From: Bradyrhizobium sp. B097
GTDB lineage: Bacteria > Pseudomonadota > Alphaproteobacteria > Rhizobiales > Xanthobacteraceae
Reading direction: 5' to 3'
Assembly (NCBI RefSeq): GCF_038957035.1
Contig: NZ_CP152412.1
Location: 2,724,501-2,788,500, forward strand
Length of the DNA: 64,000 nt
Both the position numbers and the translations under genes were made by a program. Of this stretch, positions 30,304 to 38,399 are shown piece by piece. Under the pieces are notes generated by a model. The model made no database searches. It was not told where the DNA came from and was given only the letters and a program-made list of their open reading frames with translations. How positions within the stretch are numbered: position 1 is the first letter of the stretch; each line of letters opens with the position of its first letter.

Positions 30304-31689
30304 CTAGCCGGCGCGTATCCTCGGCAGGCCCGACCTGTCGCCGTTGATCACCGCGCGGCGGTCGGTGACGGCGTGATGGAATTGCTCGAGTGTCAGCCCG
30401 ATCGCCGAGAGATCGCCATCTTCGATCGCGCCGTCGTCGTAGCAATCGAGCGCCTCGCGCAGCAGCGCGTCCGCATCGCTCTGCATTGCCGCGAGCTCCT
30501 CCGGCGTCTCGGCGCCGCGCACCCGCGAGATCAGCGTCAGCAGACCGTCGCGATGGGTGATGTAACGCTCGCGCTCGTCGCGCTTCACGTAGTGGCGCAA
30601 CCAGGCGCCCGCCGTGCCGAGGCCGGAGACCAGCAGGATGCCGCCCCAGATGTAGTCGGAGTATTTTTCGAGGAAGGTGCGCTCCGTACCGTCGATATAG
30701 GCGGCCGCGCCCTGATGCGCCGGCAGCGCGGCATCCTTGTCGGTGTCCGGCTTCTCGATCTTGGCCGCCGCCGGCACGTCGCGCGCGACCTGAAGCCGCT
30801 GCGTGAACAACTGCCGATCGAGTGCGCCGACGGTTGCCTCGTGCAGCGCATGTTGCGCGATGATGAGGTGATTGACGCCGACGGTCTCGATCTTGTCCTC
30901 GGGCCGGGCCGGCGAAGAGGAGAAGATGCTGCCGGCGATTTCCTCGGACTCATAGAGCGGATGCTTCTGCGCGATCGCTTCCGAGACATCGACGGGGAGG
31001 AATTTCGGTTCGCCGCGCGCCGCCGCTGTCGCCGCGATCGCGTCCGCCGTGATCTTGCTGTCGAGCGGCCCGACGGTCATGTAGGCGTCGAGCGAGGGAT
31101 CGCGCGCGAGATCGGCGACCTTGTTGACGGCGAACTGGCTGATCGTGACCTTGTCGGGGTTGATGCCGGACTCGGTCAGGATCACGCGCAGCAGCGTGAC
31201 GTTGGCCGGGGTGCTGCCGATGACACCGACCTTGTGGCCGGGGAGATCGTCGATGCTCTTGATCTTCGCGGACCGCGGCTTGCCTTTCCCGCCCGACGGT
31301 GCCCACAGCACAACGACATTCTTGCGCAGGACCGCAACCGCCTCGGCGCCCGCCGGCAGACTGAGATCGCCGCGCACGACCGCGAGGTCGACCTTGTTCG
31401 CGGTGAACAGCGCGATGCTTTCGGCGGCGCCCTGTGTCGTGACCGGCTTCAGCCGCACCGAATTGCCGTCACGCGCAAAGGCCTGCGCGAACGCCTGGAT
31501 GAGCTTGACGTCGTCACTGCCGGTCGGGCCGACCGCGATCTTCAGCGTCACCGGACGCAGCCCGTAGAACAGCAGGCCTGCGGCGACGGCGAACACGAAG
31601 ATGCCGGCCGCCAGGATCAGGAGCGAGGAGTTTCGCCGTTTGAGCCTGCGGTGCGTGGTGCCGGGATGTTCACTCTGCTGCTCTGACAT
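30304..31689 (-). CDS. TAXI-family TRAP solute receptor with extra C-terminal membrane segment
   Basis: A 461-residue protein. A membrane anchor at about 21-43 precedes a TAXI-type periplasmic binding domain (LKIAVGPTGSDDVKLIQAFA to about residue 320). A second TM near 355-375 ('DYIWGGILLVSGLGTAGAWL') is followed by a cytoplasmic tail of about 85 residues rich in Glu, Asp and Arg. Ordinary TAXI receptors are free periplasmic proteins next to a fused DctQM permease; here both TMs are present and no permease is nearby. It might signal rather than transport. Confidence 0.82.
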   Translation of the reverse strand: MSEQQSEHPGTTHRRLKRRNSSLLILAAGIFVFAVAAGLLFYGLRPVTLKIAVGPTGSDDVKLIQAFAQAFARDGNSVRLKPVTTQGAAESIALFTANKVDLAVVRGDLSLPAGAEAVAVLRKNVVVLWAPSGGKGKPRSAKIKSIDDLPGHKVGVIGSTPANVTLLRVILTESGINPDKVTISQFAVNKVADLARDPSLDAYMTVGPLDSKITADAIAATAAARGEPKFLPVDVSEAIAQKHPLYESEEIAGSIFSSSPARPEDKIETVGVNHLIIAQHALHEATVGALDRQLFTQRLQVARDVPAAAKIEKPDTDKDAALPAHQGAAAYIDGTERTFLEKYSDYIWGGILLVSGLGTAGAWLRHYVKRDERERYITHRDGLLTLISRVRGAETPEELAAMQSDADALLREALDCYDDGAIEDGDLSAIGLTLEQFHHAVTDRRAVINGDRSGLPRIRAG

Positions 31690-31827
31690 CTGGCTGTCAT
31701 GTTACACGAAAAACCGGCAGTTCGCCGTGAAAAACATCCTAACATTTCGATGACGTCATACGTTTGAAACATCCATGTCAGAACGTCGTGCGAGCAGAAT
31801 CAAGATTAACGATTTGGGTCTCCTGCG

Positions 31828-32883
31828 ATGCGCATACTCGTTGCGACCGATGCCTGGCATCCGCAAGTCAACGGCGTGGTCCGGACGCTGACGTCGCTTG
31901 CGCGTAGCGCCGCGACCCTCGGCGCCGAGATCGAATTCCTCACCCCCGACGGCTTCCGTTCCGTCGGCGTGCCGACCTATCCGGGCCTGCGCATGGCGCT
32001 GCCGAACCGCCGCGAGATCGCGCGCCGGATCGAGGAGGCCGCGCCCGAGGCGATCCACATCGCGACCGAAGGACCGATCGGCTGGGCGGTGCGCGGCTAT
32101 TGCCAGCGCAACAAGCTCGCCTTCACCACCTCCTATACAACGCGCTTCCCGGAATATGTTTCGGTGCGCACCGGAATTCCCGACAGCGTCGGCTATACCG
32201 TGCTGCGCCACTTCCACGCGGCCGGATCAATGACGATGGTTGCGACCGACTCGCTGCGCACTGAGCTTGCCGAGCGCGGCTTCCGCAAACTCGGCTTCTG
32301 GACCCGCGGCGTCGACACCAAGATCTTCAATCCCGACCAGCCGGCGCTGCTCGACCTGCCGCGGCCGATCTTCATGACCATGGGCCGCGTCGCGGTGGAG
32401 AAGAATCTCGACGCCTTCCTGTCGCTGGATCTGCCGGGCTCCAAGGTCGTGGTCGGCGACGGCCCGCAGCGGGCCGCCTTGGAACAGAAATATCCCGGCG
32501 CGATTTTCCTCGGCGAGAAGAAGGGCCAGGATCTGACCTCGCACCTCGCCGCAGCCGACGTCTTCGTGTTCCCGAGCCTGACCGACACCTTCGGCGTCGT
32601 GCAGCTCGAGGCGCTGGCCTGCGGCACGCCCGTTGCGGCGTTCCCGGTCACCGGCCCGAAGGACGTTATCGCGGATCATCCAATCGGCGCGATCGACAAC
32701 GATCTGCGCAGCGCCTGCCTGCGCGCGCTGACAATGTCGCGCGCCGACTGCCGCAATTTTGCGTTGGAGCGTTCCTGGGAAAACAGTGCGCGTCAGTTCA
32801 TCGGCAATCTGGCCACGTTGCAGCCGAGCCGCGCGCCGCGGCCCGCCCGCCGCGTTGCCGGCCGCAGTGCGGTTCCGAATTAA
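31828..32883 (+). CDS. GT4-family glycosyltransferase
   Basis: A 351-residue GT-B glycosyltransferase. It begins MRILVATDAWHPQVNGVVRT, the acceptor-side signature shared with MgtA mannosyltransferases and SqdX/SQD2-type lipid glycosyltransferases. The nucleotide-sugar site shows GRVAVEKNLDAFL and the D-x7-E motif in LTDTFGVVQLEALACGTP. No TM is present. The downstream pmtA-like gene starts 34 bases later, so both are probably one operon, suggesting a glycolipid product (inference). Confidence 0.85.
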   Translation: MRILVATDAWHPQVNGVVRTLTSLARSAATLGAEIEFLTPDGFRSVGVPTYPGLRMALPNRREIARRIEEAAPEAIHIATEGPIGWAVRGYCQRNKLAFTTSYTTRFPEYVSVRTGIPDSVGYTVLRHFHAAGSMTMVATDSLRTELAERGFRKLGFWTRGVDTKIFNPDQPALLDLPRPIFMTMGRVAVEKNLDAFLSLDLPGSKVVVGDGPQRAALEQKYPGAIFLGEKKGQDLTSHLAAADVFVFPSLTDTFGVVQLEALACGTPVAAFPVTGPKDVIADHPIGAIDNDLRSACLRALTMSRADCRNFALERSWENSARQFIGNLATLQPSRAPRPARRVAGRSAVPN

Positions 32884-32917
32884 CAGCTCAAACGAACGAA
32901 AGACGAGAGACTTATCT

Positions 32918-33607
32918 ATGGCTGAAATCATCAAGCTGGGCGCCGACCGTTCCATGGACTTCGACCGCGAAACGGTCGAGCAGGCCTATGACCGCTGGGC
33001 GCCGATCTACGACCTCGTGTTCGGCGGCGTGTTCAGCAAGGGCCGGCAGGCTGCGATCCAGGCCACCAACAAGATCGGCGGCCGTGTGCTCGAGGTCGGC
33101 GTCGGCACCGGCATCTCGCTGCCGCTCTATAGCCAGAATGTGCGCATCTTCGGCACTGACATCTCCGAGGCGATGCTCGAGAAGGCCAAGAAGCGGGTTG
33201 CCGAGCAGGGCCTGAAGAATGTCGAGGGCCTCGCGGTGATGGACGCCGAGAAGCTCGAATTCCCCGACGATTCGTTCGACGTGGTGATGGCGCAGTACGT
33301 GCTGTCGGCGGTGCCGAACCCGGAAGCCGCGCTCGACGAATTCGCCCGCGTGGTGCGTCCGGGCGGCGAGCTGATCATCCTGACCCGCGTCAGTGCCGAT
33401 GCCGGCGTCCGCCGCTTCATCGAGCAGAAGCTGCAGCCGGTGGTCCGCCCGCTCGGGTTCCGGACCGCCGAGTTCGCCTGGTCGCGCTACACCAAGTGGC
33501 TGGCCGGCGCGCGCGGCATGGAGCTCGCGGAGCGCCGCCTGATCCCGCCGCTCGGCCACTTCTCGCTGGTCCGCTTCCGCAAGGCGGACGTCGCCAAAGC
33601 CGCCTGA
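32918..33607 (+). CDS. pmtA: Phospholipid N-methyltransferase (PmtA, R. sphaeroides type)
   Basis: A 229-residue class I SAM-dependent methyltransferase. The N-terminal AYDRWAPIYDLVFGGVFSKG is characteristic of the Rhodobacter sphaeroides-type PmtA, which methylates phosphatidylethanolamine towards phosphatidylcholine. The SAM site is VLEVGVGTGISLPLY, with DISEAMLEKAKKR and 'DSFDVVMAQYVLSAVPNPE' after it. The protein is soluble or peripheral. Bradyrhizobium carries several pmt genes of different specificity, so the exact methylation step is uncertain. It sits with a glycosyltransferase and close to a Psd gene. Confidence 0.82.
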   Translation: MAEIIKLGADRSMDFDRETVEQAYDRWAPIYDLVFGGVFSKGRQAAIQATNKIGGRVLEVGVGTGISLPLYSQNVRIFGTDISEAMLEKAKKRVAEQGLKNVEGLAVMDAEKLEFPDDSFDVVMAQYVLSAVPNPEAALDEFARVVRPGGELIILTRVSADAGVRRFIEQKLQPVVRPLGFRTAEFAWSRYTKWLAGARGMELAERRLIPPLGHFSLVRFRKADVAKAA

Positions 33608-33847
33608 GGCGGTTGACCAGCCGGCTCAGCCCGCCGGTCCTCCGGGTGAGGTGGCGCACAGCGCGCCCCTGGCCAGGAGGTTACGATCTCCTTCGCCTTA
33701 TCCCCGCAAACCTCGCCGGGATGAGGCAAGACCCTTCTCCGGTTGCGTCAAGGCGTCGCTCCGCATTGTCATATGTCATTATGATGATGTCACACGCGAT
33801 ACATCGAATCCCTGTAAATCCTGTCCCGAAAGATGTTGGGGGAACCA

Positions 33848-34465
33848 ATGATCAAGAATTTTCTGCAAGAGCTCCGTACCCAGCGCTGGGATGACCACCG
33901 CTTCTACCATCACAGCCGGATCAACCAGAGCCTGCACTTCGTCAGCGCGCTGAGCTTCCTGTTCGCCTATGTGATGCTGTTCTTCGATCCGGTCGTGTCG
34001 GCACTGGTCGGCTGGCTGGTCTCGATGACCTCGCGCCAGGCCGGTCACTTCTTCTTCGAGCCGAAGGGGTATGACCACGTCAATCAGGCGACCCACGAGC
34101 ACAAGGAAGACATCAAGGTCGGCTACAATTTGCAGCGCAAGGTCGTGCTGATGGCGATCTGGGCGCTGTCGCCGATGGTGCTGTACTTCGATCCGACCCT
34201 GTTCGGCCTGTTCAAGCCCTGGGTCACGATGGGCGACTTCACCCGTCAGGTGGCGAAGGTCTGGCTCGTGGTTGGCGTCGGCGGTCTCCTGTTCCGCACC
34301 ATCCACCTGTTCTTCATCCGCGACATCGAGACCGGCCTCGTCTGGATGACCAAGATCGTCACCGACCCCTTCCATGACCTCAAGCTCTATCACAAGGCGC
34401 CGCTGTTCCTGATGAAGGGCGAGCTGATCGATCCGGGTCTCGAGAAGCACGTCAGGCACGCCTGA
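33848..34465 (+). CDS. Mpo1-like (DUF962-related) membrane protein
   Basis: A 205-residue protein with about four TMs. An N-terminal HHSRINQSLHFVSAL and the RQAGHFFFEPKGYDHVNQAT segment resemble the N..H and GH..FE histidine motifs of Mpo1/DUF962 proteins. In yeast, Mpo1 is an iron dioxygenase that shortens 2-hydroxy fatty acids; here the match is limited to those motifs, so the activity is a guess. The start at 33848 has GGGGGAACC upstream. It lies 240 bp after pmtA in the same direction. Confidence 0.55.
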   Translation: MIKNFLQELRTQRWDDHRFYHHSRINQSLHFVSALSFLFAYVMLFFDPVVSALVGWLVSMTSRQAGHFFFEPKGYDHVNQATHEHKEDIKVGYNLQRKVVLMAIWALSPMVLYFDPTLFGLFKPWVTMGDFTRQVAKVWLVVGVGGLLFRTIHLFFIRDIETGLVWMTKIVTDPFHDLKLYHKAPLFLMKGELIDPGLEKHVRHA

Positions 34466-34493
34466 TCGTTGCTCCAATATCTTTCCGATATGC

Positions 34494-34519
34494 GTCATGC
34501 CCGGGCTTGTCCCGGGCAT
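34494..34519. repeat. Short palindrome (ATGCCCGGG type)
   Basis: GTCATGCCCGGGCTTGTCCC continuing GGGCAT: a hairpin of ATGCCCGGG with CCCGGGCAT-like arms, same family as 3413-3468. It is 28 bases after the Mpo1-like gene and may end transcription. Confidence 0.6.
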
Positions 34520-34579
34520 CTACGTCTCAGGGGTCTTGTGAAGAGCTTACGCTACGCTGCTGGCCACAACGGGACCGCG

Positions 34580-34710
34580 CTCCCTCTCCCGCTTGCGGGG
34601 AAGGGGTGGGGTGGGGGTGTCGCCGCTTGCGACAATCTTTGTGAGGAGAGAGCCCCCACCCGGATCGCATCGAACGATGCGATCCGACCTCCCCCGCAAG
34701 CGGGAGAGGT
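34580..34710. repeat. Palindromic repeat (CCCTCTCCC type), copy 2
   Basis: Ends CTCCCTCTCCCGCTTGCGGG and CCCCCGCAAGCGGGAGAGGT are complementary, with an inner ATCGCATCGAACGATGCGAT hairpin. It matches the copy at 25289-25422 in its ends and in the CACCCGGAT...ATCCGACCT block. Confidence 0.75.
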
Positions 34711-34791
34711 GAAGGATGGGAAAGAGCGGGGCGAGGGAGCGCGAGAGCAGGGCGTTGCCTCGGCGCCCGAACTTGACGACGATGTAAGCAC

Positions 34792-34877
34792 CGTCATTCC
34801 GGGGCGCTCGCGGCAGCGAGCGAACCCGGAATCTCGAGATTCCGGGTTCGATGCTGCGCATCGCCCCGGAATGACGG
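34792..34877. repeat. Palindromic repeat (GTCATTCCGGGGCG type)
   Basis: Outer arms CGTCATTCCGGGGCG and CGCCCCGGAATGACGG, with an inner AACCCGGAATCTCGAGATTC perfect palindrome. It abuts the stop codon of the aminotransferase gene. With the two preceding elements it makes a cluster of three unlike palindromes in 390 bp. Confidence 0.7.
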
Positions 34878-34882
34878 TCTGC

Positions 34883-36547
34883 TCAGCGCCCGAACCTCAC
34901 GGCGACCATCTCTTTCAGGATCTGCCGCTTGATGTTCTTGTTGGTGAGGCCTTCCTTGTGCCACCACCAGGCGTCGCGCTTCATCTTCTCGCATGCCGCG
35001 ACGAAGCGGTCGGCGACCTCGGCGAAGTCGGCGTCGGTGTAGTTCAGGCTGAAGATCAGCCGGCCGGTGCCGACCCAGCTCAGCGCCAGTCCCTCGGCCC
35101 GCAGATAGTATTGCAGCATCCAGTTGTAGCGGGACGGCTCCGTGTAAGAGACCGTCCAGATCGACGAGATGTTGCCGACACGAACCGGCAGGCCTTGTGC
35201 TTCGAGGCGGTCGTTGAGCGATTTGGCGCGGCCGGTCCAGGTCTCGTCGAGCCCGTTGTAGATCGAGCGGAAATTCGGGCTGGCGAGCCGGCTCAGAAAC
35301 TCGTCCATCGCCGTCATCACGTAGGGATGCGAGTTGAAGGTGCCGCGGGCGAAGCAGATGTCGGCCGGCCGGTCGTCACGGAAGCGGCGCATCAAATCCT
35401 TGCGGCCGCACACCACGCCGACCGGAAGCCCGCCGGCAAGGCTCTTGCCGTAGGTCGCCATGTCGGCCTTGACGCCGAAATATTCCTGGGCGCCGCCGGC
35501 GGCGAGGCGGAAGCCGACGAACACCTCGTCGAAGATCAGCACGATGCCGCGCTCGGTGCAGACCTCGCGCAGCTTCTTCAGCCATTCGCTGTAGGCGGCG
35601 CGGTCGTACCTCGAGGAGCGCGAGGAGTCGACCAGCGCGGAATCGCCGGGCGCGTTGCCGTTCGGATGCAGCGCCTGCAGCGGATTGACCAGCACGCAGG
35701 CGATGTCCTTGCGGGTGCGCAGCACGTGCAGCGTCTTCTCCGACATGTCGGCGAGCGTGAAGGTCTCGTGCGGCGACACCGGGTTGCCGACGCCGGGCTG
35801 CACTTCGCCCCACCAGCCGTGATAGGCACCGGCGAAACGGACCAGATGGGTCCGCTTGGTGTGGTAGCGCGCGAGCCGCACCGCCTGCATCACGGCCTCG
35901 GTGCCGGACATGTGGAACGAGACCTCGTCGAGGCCCGAGATATCGCAGAGGCGCTTGACGTTGTCGGCAATGATCGGGTGGTAGGGGCCGAGCACCGGGC
36001 CGAGCGCGTGCGCCCGCTTCTCGCCCTCGGCGATGCACTCCTTGTAGAAGTCGTTGCCGAAGATGTTAACGCCGTAGGAGCCGGTCAGGTCGTAGGACAC
36101 ATTGCCGTCGAGGTCGGTGACGGTGACGCCGCTCGAGGCCTCGACGAACGCCGAGGTGCCGAGATGCTCGCGTACCAGGCGACTGTACTGGAACGGCACG
36201 CGGTAGGTTTCGGTGAACTGCAGGTCGGAGATCCGCTCCGTCACCTCGGCGGTCAGCGCGCGGCCCTTGGGATAGCGATCCGCGTAGAGGCCGGCGAGGC
36301 GGAAGAAGCCGTCCTGGCGCTGCATCGCGACGTCCTTCGGTGCTCCGTCCGAGCGGAAGAAGTCGTCGATGTCGAATTCGTAGTGCGGCACCATGCGCGC
36401 CACCATCTTGGACATCTTGGAATGTCCGGTCAGCGAGCGGTGCTTGGCCCGCGACAGCGCGAGGCGGGCCTGAATTTTGGGGAAAGCTGCGGCGGCGCCG
36501 GCAAGCGCGGCGGCGGACAGCGAGAGAATCGGAAGGGATGTTTCCAT
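34883..36547 (-). CDS. Class III (PLP-dependent) aminotransferase with N-terminal anchor
   Basis: A 554-residue enzyme of the glutamate-1-semialdehyde aminomutase/omega-aminotransferase type. A hydrophobic N-terminus (SLPILSLSAAALAGAAAAFP) could anchor it to the membrane. The fold shows YDLTGSYGVNIFGNDFY, MSGTEAVMQAVRLARYHTKR, the PLP aspartate in GIVLIFDEVFVGFRLA and the Schiff-base lysine in MATYGKSLAGGLPVGVVCG. It is about 120 residues longer than HemL and is not HemL. Its ATG overlaps that of the divergent decarboxylase gene; it lacks a good ribosome binding sequence, so a start further downstream is possible. Confidence 0.82.
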   Translation of the reverse strand: METSLPILSLSAAALAGAAAAFPKIQARLALSRAKHRSLTGHSKMSKMVARMVPHYEFDIDDFFRSDGAPKDVAMQRQDGFFRLAGLYADRYPKGRALTAEVTERISDLQFTETYRVPFQYSRLVREHLGTSAFVEASSGVTVTDLDGNVSYDLTGSYGVNIFGNDFYKECIAEGEKRAHALGPVLGPYHPIIADNVKRLCDISGLDEVSFHMSGTEAVMQAVRLARYHTKRTHLVRFAGAYHGWWGEVQPGVGNPVSPHETFTLADMSEKTLHVLRTRKDIACVLVNPLQALHPNGNAPGDSALVDSSRSSRYDRAAYSEWLKKLREVCTERGIVLIFDEVFVGFRLAAGGAQEYFGVKADMATYGKSLAGGLPVGVVCGRKDLMRRFRDDRPADICFARGTFNSHPYVMTAMDEFLSRLASPNFRSIYNGLDETWTGRAKSLNDRLEAQGLPVRVGNISSIWTVSYTEPSRYNWMLQYYLRAEGLALSWVGTGRLIFSLNYTDADFAEVADRFVAACEKMKRDAWWWHKEGLTNKNIKRQILKEMVAVRFGR

Positions 36548-37451
36548 GACAGAAGCGCTAGCCTCGGCACCTAACAAATTCATGACAGTCAAGGGCCTGA
36601 TCTCGGCATTCACCCAGCAGGAAGACCTCAATTTCCTGCTAACCAACCGGATTCCGCGGGCGGCGATCACCCGCTTCATGGGCTGGTTCTCCAAGGTCGA
36701 GAACCCCCTGGTGCGCGACGCCTCGATCGCCTGCTGGAAGCTGTTCTCCGACCTCGATCTGTCCGAGGCGAAGAAGACCGAATTCAAGAGTTTGCACGAT
36801 TGCTTTACCCGCGAGCTCAAGCCCGGCCTGCGCCCCGCGGCTGCCGATCCCGCCATCATCGCGAGCCCGTCGGATGCGATCATCGGCGCGCATGGGCGGA
36901 TCGAGGACGGGCAGTTGTTCCAGGTCAAGGGCGCGCCTTACTCGCTGCTCGATCTGGTTGGCGATCCCGCGCTGGTGGAGCAGCACAGGAACGGCCGCTT
37001 CGTCACGCTGCGGCTGACCTCGAGCATGTATCACCGCTTCCATGCGCCGTACGATCTTGCGATCGACAAGGTCACGTTCATTCATGGCGACGTCTGGAAC
37101 GTCAATCCGATCGCGCTGAAGCGGATCGAGCGGCTGTTCTGCAAGAACGAGCGCGCGGTGCTGCGCGCGAAGCTTCCAACCGGCGAGGCGCTGACACTGG
37201 TTCCGGTCGCCGCCATCCTGGTGGCGAGCCTCCGCCTGCATTTCCTCGACGTCACGCTGAACGCGCAGTCGCGCGGCCCGGTGGATTTCCCCTGTGACGC
37301 GCATGTCAAGAAGGGCGACGAACTCGGCTGGTTCGAGCACGGCTCGACCATCATCGTGCTCGCGCCCGGCAATTTCGAATTCTGCGACAATGTCGCGGAG
37401 GGAACGCGGATCAAATGCGGCGAGCCGCTGTTGAAAAAGCCTACGAACTGA
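36546..37451 (+). CDS. psd: Phosphatidylserine decarboxylase proenzyme
   Basis: A 301-residue proenzyme that converts phosphatidylserine to phosphatidylethanolamine. It has the conserved MYHRFHAPYD histidine block, IALKRIERLFCKNERAVL, and the self-cleavage site Gly-Ser267-Thr in WFEHGSTIIVLAPG; Ser267 would become the pyruvoyl group, giving an alpha chain of 35 residues. The length is that of the longer bacterial/mitochondrial form rather than the roughly 230-residue form common in rhizobia. GGAAGGG lies eight bases before the ATG. With PmtA 3 kb away it supplies a PE to PC route. Confidence 0.9.
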   Translation: MTEALASAPNKFMTVKGLISAFTQQEDLNFLLTNRIPRAAITRFMGWFSKVENPLVRDASIACWKLFSDLDLSEAKKTEFKSLHDCFTRELKPGLRPAAADPAIIASPSDAIIGAHGRIEDGQLFQVKGAPYSLLDLVGDPALVEQHRNGRFVTLRLTSSMYHRFHAPYDLAIDKVTFIHGDVWNVNPIALKRIERLFCKNERAVLRAKLPTGEALTLVPVAAILVASLRLHFLDVTLNAQSRGPVDFPCDAHVKKGDELGWFEHGSTIIVLAPGNFEFCDNVAEGTRIKCGEPLLKKPTN

Positions 37452-37482
37452 TCTCGCTGTTTCCTGCGCGCCATTCTTTGGG

Positions 37483-37529
37483 CACGATCTGCTCGGAAAA
37501 CCGGTTTCCACTTTTCCGGATCATGCTTT
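37483..37529. repeat. AGCATGATCCGGAAA-type repeat, copy 1 (inverted)
   Basis: On the minus strand it reads AAAGCATGATCCGGAAAAGT then GGAAACCGGTTTTCCGAGCA, matching the copy at 57029-57075 in the other orientation. Confidence 0.75.
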
Positions 37530-37583
37530 AAGATACGCGGGATCGTCGCGACGATCCTAAATCGCAAACCTGATGGACACGAG

Positions 37584-38399
37584 ATGGCGCGGACGCCTGT
37601 TCTGGCGGCGGGAGGCATTGTGCTGCGGCGGGACGCACCGCAGTGCTTCGCCGTCGTGCGCCTGCGCAAGCGCAATGAGTGGGTGCTGCCCAAGGGCAAG
37701 CTCGACGATGGCGAGACGCCGCGCGCGGCCGCCGAGCGCGAGGTGCTGGAGGAAACCGGCCACGACGTCGAGGTGCACGAATTCCTCGGCACGCTGGTCT
37801 ATGATTCAGGCGGCCGTTCCAAGGTGGTGCATTACTGGCGCATGGATGCCGGCGGCAAGCCGGTGCGCGCGTTGATGAGCGACGTCAGAGAAGTCGACTG
37901 GCTGCCGCTCGATGAAGCGCTCGATCGCCTGTCGCGCGGCTATGAACGTGCGTTCCTGGAGAATGTCGGCCCGATCGCGTTGCAGGCCGCGGCGAACGCC
38001 GAGCGCGAGCGGCGCGCGCGTGCGCGGGCCGCCGCTGCAGAGCGACGACGCGTGCAGCTTGCCGAAGACGAGCCGGTCGCTGGCGCGCCGGTGGTCATCG
38101 ATACGCCTGCAAACCCTGAAGCTCCCGCTGGCGCAGAGATACCGGCGGTCGCTGAAGCGTCCGTGGGCACTGAAGTGACCGTGGATGCCGAGATGCCCGT
38201 CGTCGTCGACGCGCCGGCGCCCGCTGAGGTGCCGGTCATGGCGGAGATGTCCGATATTGCGGGGGCGCCGGCGGCGGATGCATCCGAAAAATCGCCGTCA
38301 TCCGCGCGCCAAATCGCGCCCGTTGCCACGGCCGTGCAGCCTATCCCGCGCAAGAACCTGATCGAGCGCGTACGTGACTGGCTGCGCCGCGCGGCCTGA
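37584..38399 (+). CDS. Nudix hydrolase with long low-complexity tail
   Basis: A 271-residue protein. Residues 1-135 form a Nudix domain with a full box GKLDDGETPRAAAEREVLEE then TG, which binds Mg2+ and hydrolyses nucleoside diphosphate derivatives; it resembles the DIPP/MutT-like group. Residues about 140-160 are Arg/Ala/Glu-rich and probably helical. Residues 160-250 are a low-complexity stretch of Ala, Val, Pro and Glu with imperfect repeats, ending in a basic helix KNLIERVRDWLRRAA that may contact membrane or RNA. Its stop directly abuts the stop of the convergent regulator. Confidence 0.88.
   Translation: MARTPVLAAGGIVLRRDAPQCFAVVRLRKRNEWVLPKGKLDDGETPRAAAEREVLEETGHDVEVHEFLGTLVYDSGGRSKVVHYWRMDAGGKPVRALMSDVREVDWLPLDEALDRLSRGYERAFLENVGPIALQAAANAERERRARARAAAAERRRVQLAEDEPVAGAPVVIDTPANPEAPAGAEIPAVAEASVGTEVTVDAEMPVVVDAPAPAEVPVMAEMSDIAGAPAADASEKSPSSARQIAPVATAVQPIPRKNLIERVRDWLRRAA

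Noticed and set aside
31693..31711. CTGTCAT followed by a weak second half, a possible Pho box before the GT4-PmtA genes
   Set aside because: The second half (CACGAAA) does not match the consensus, so only a half site is present.
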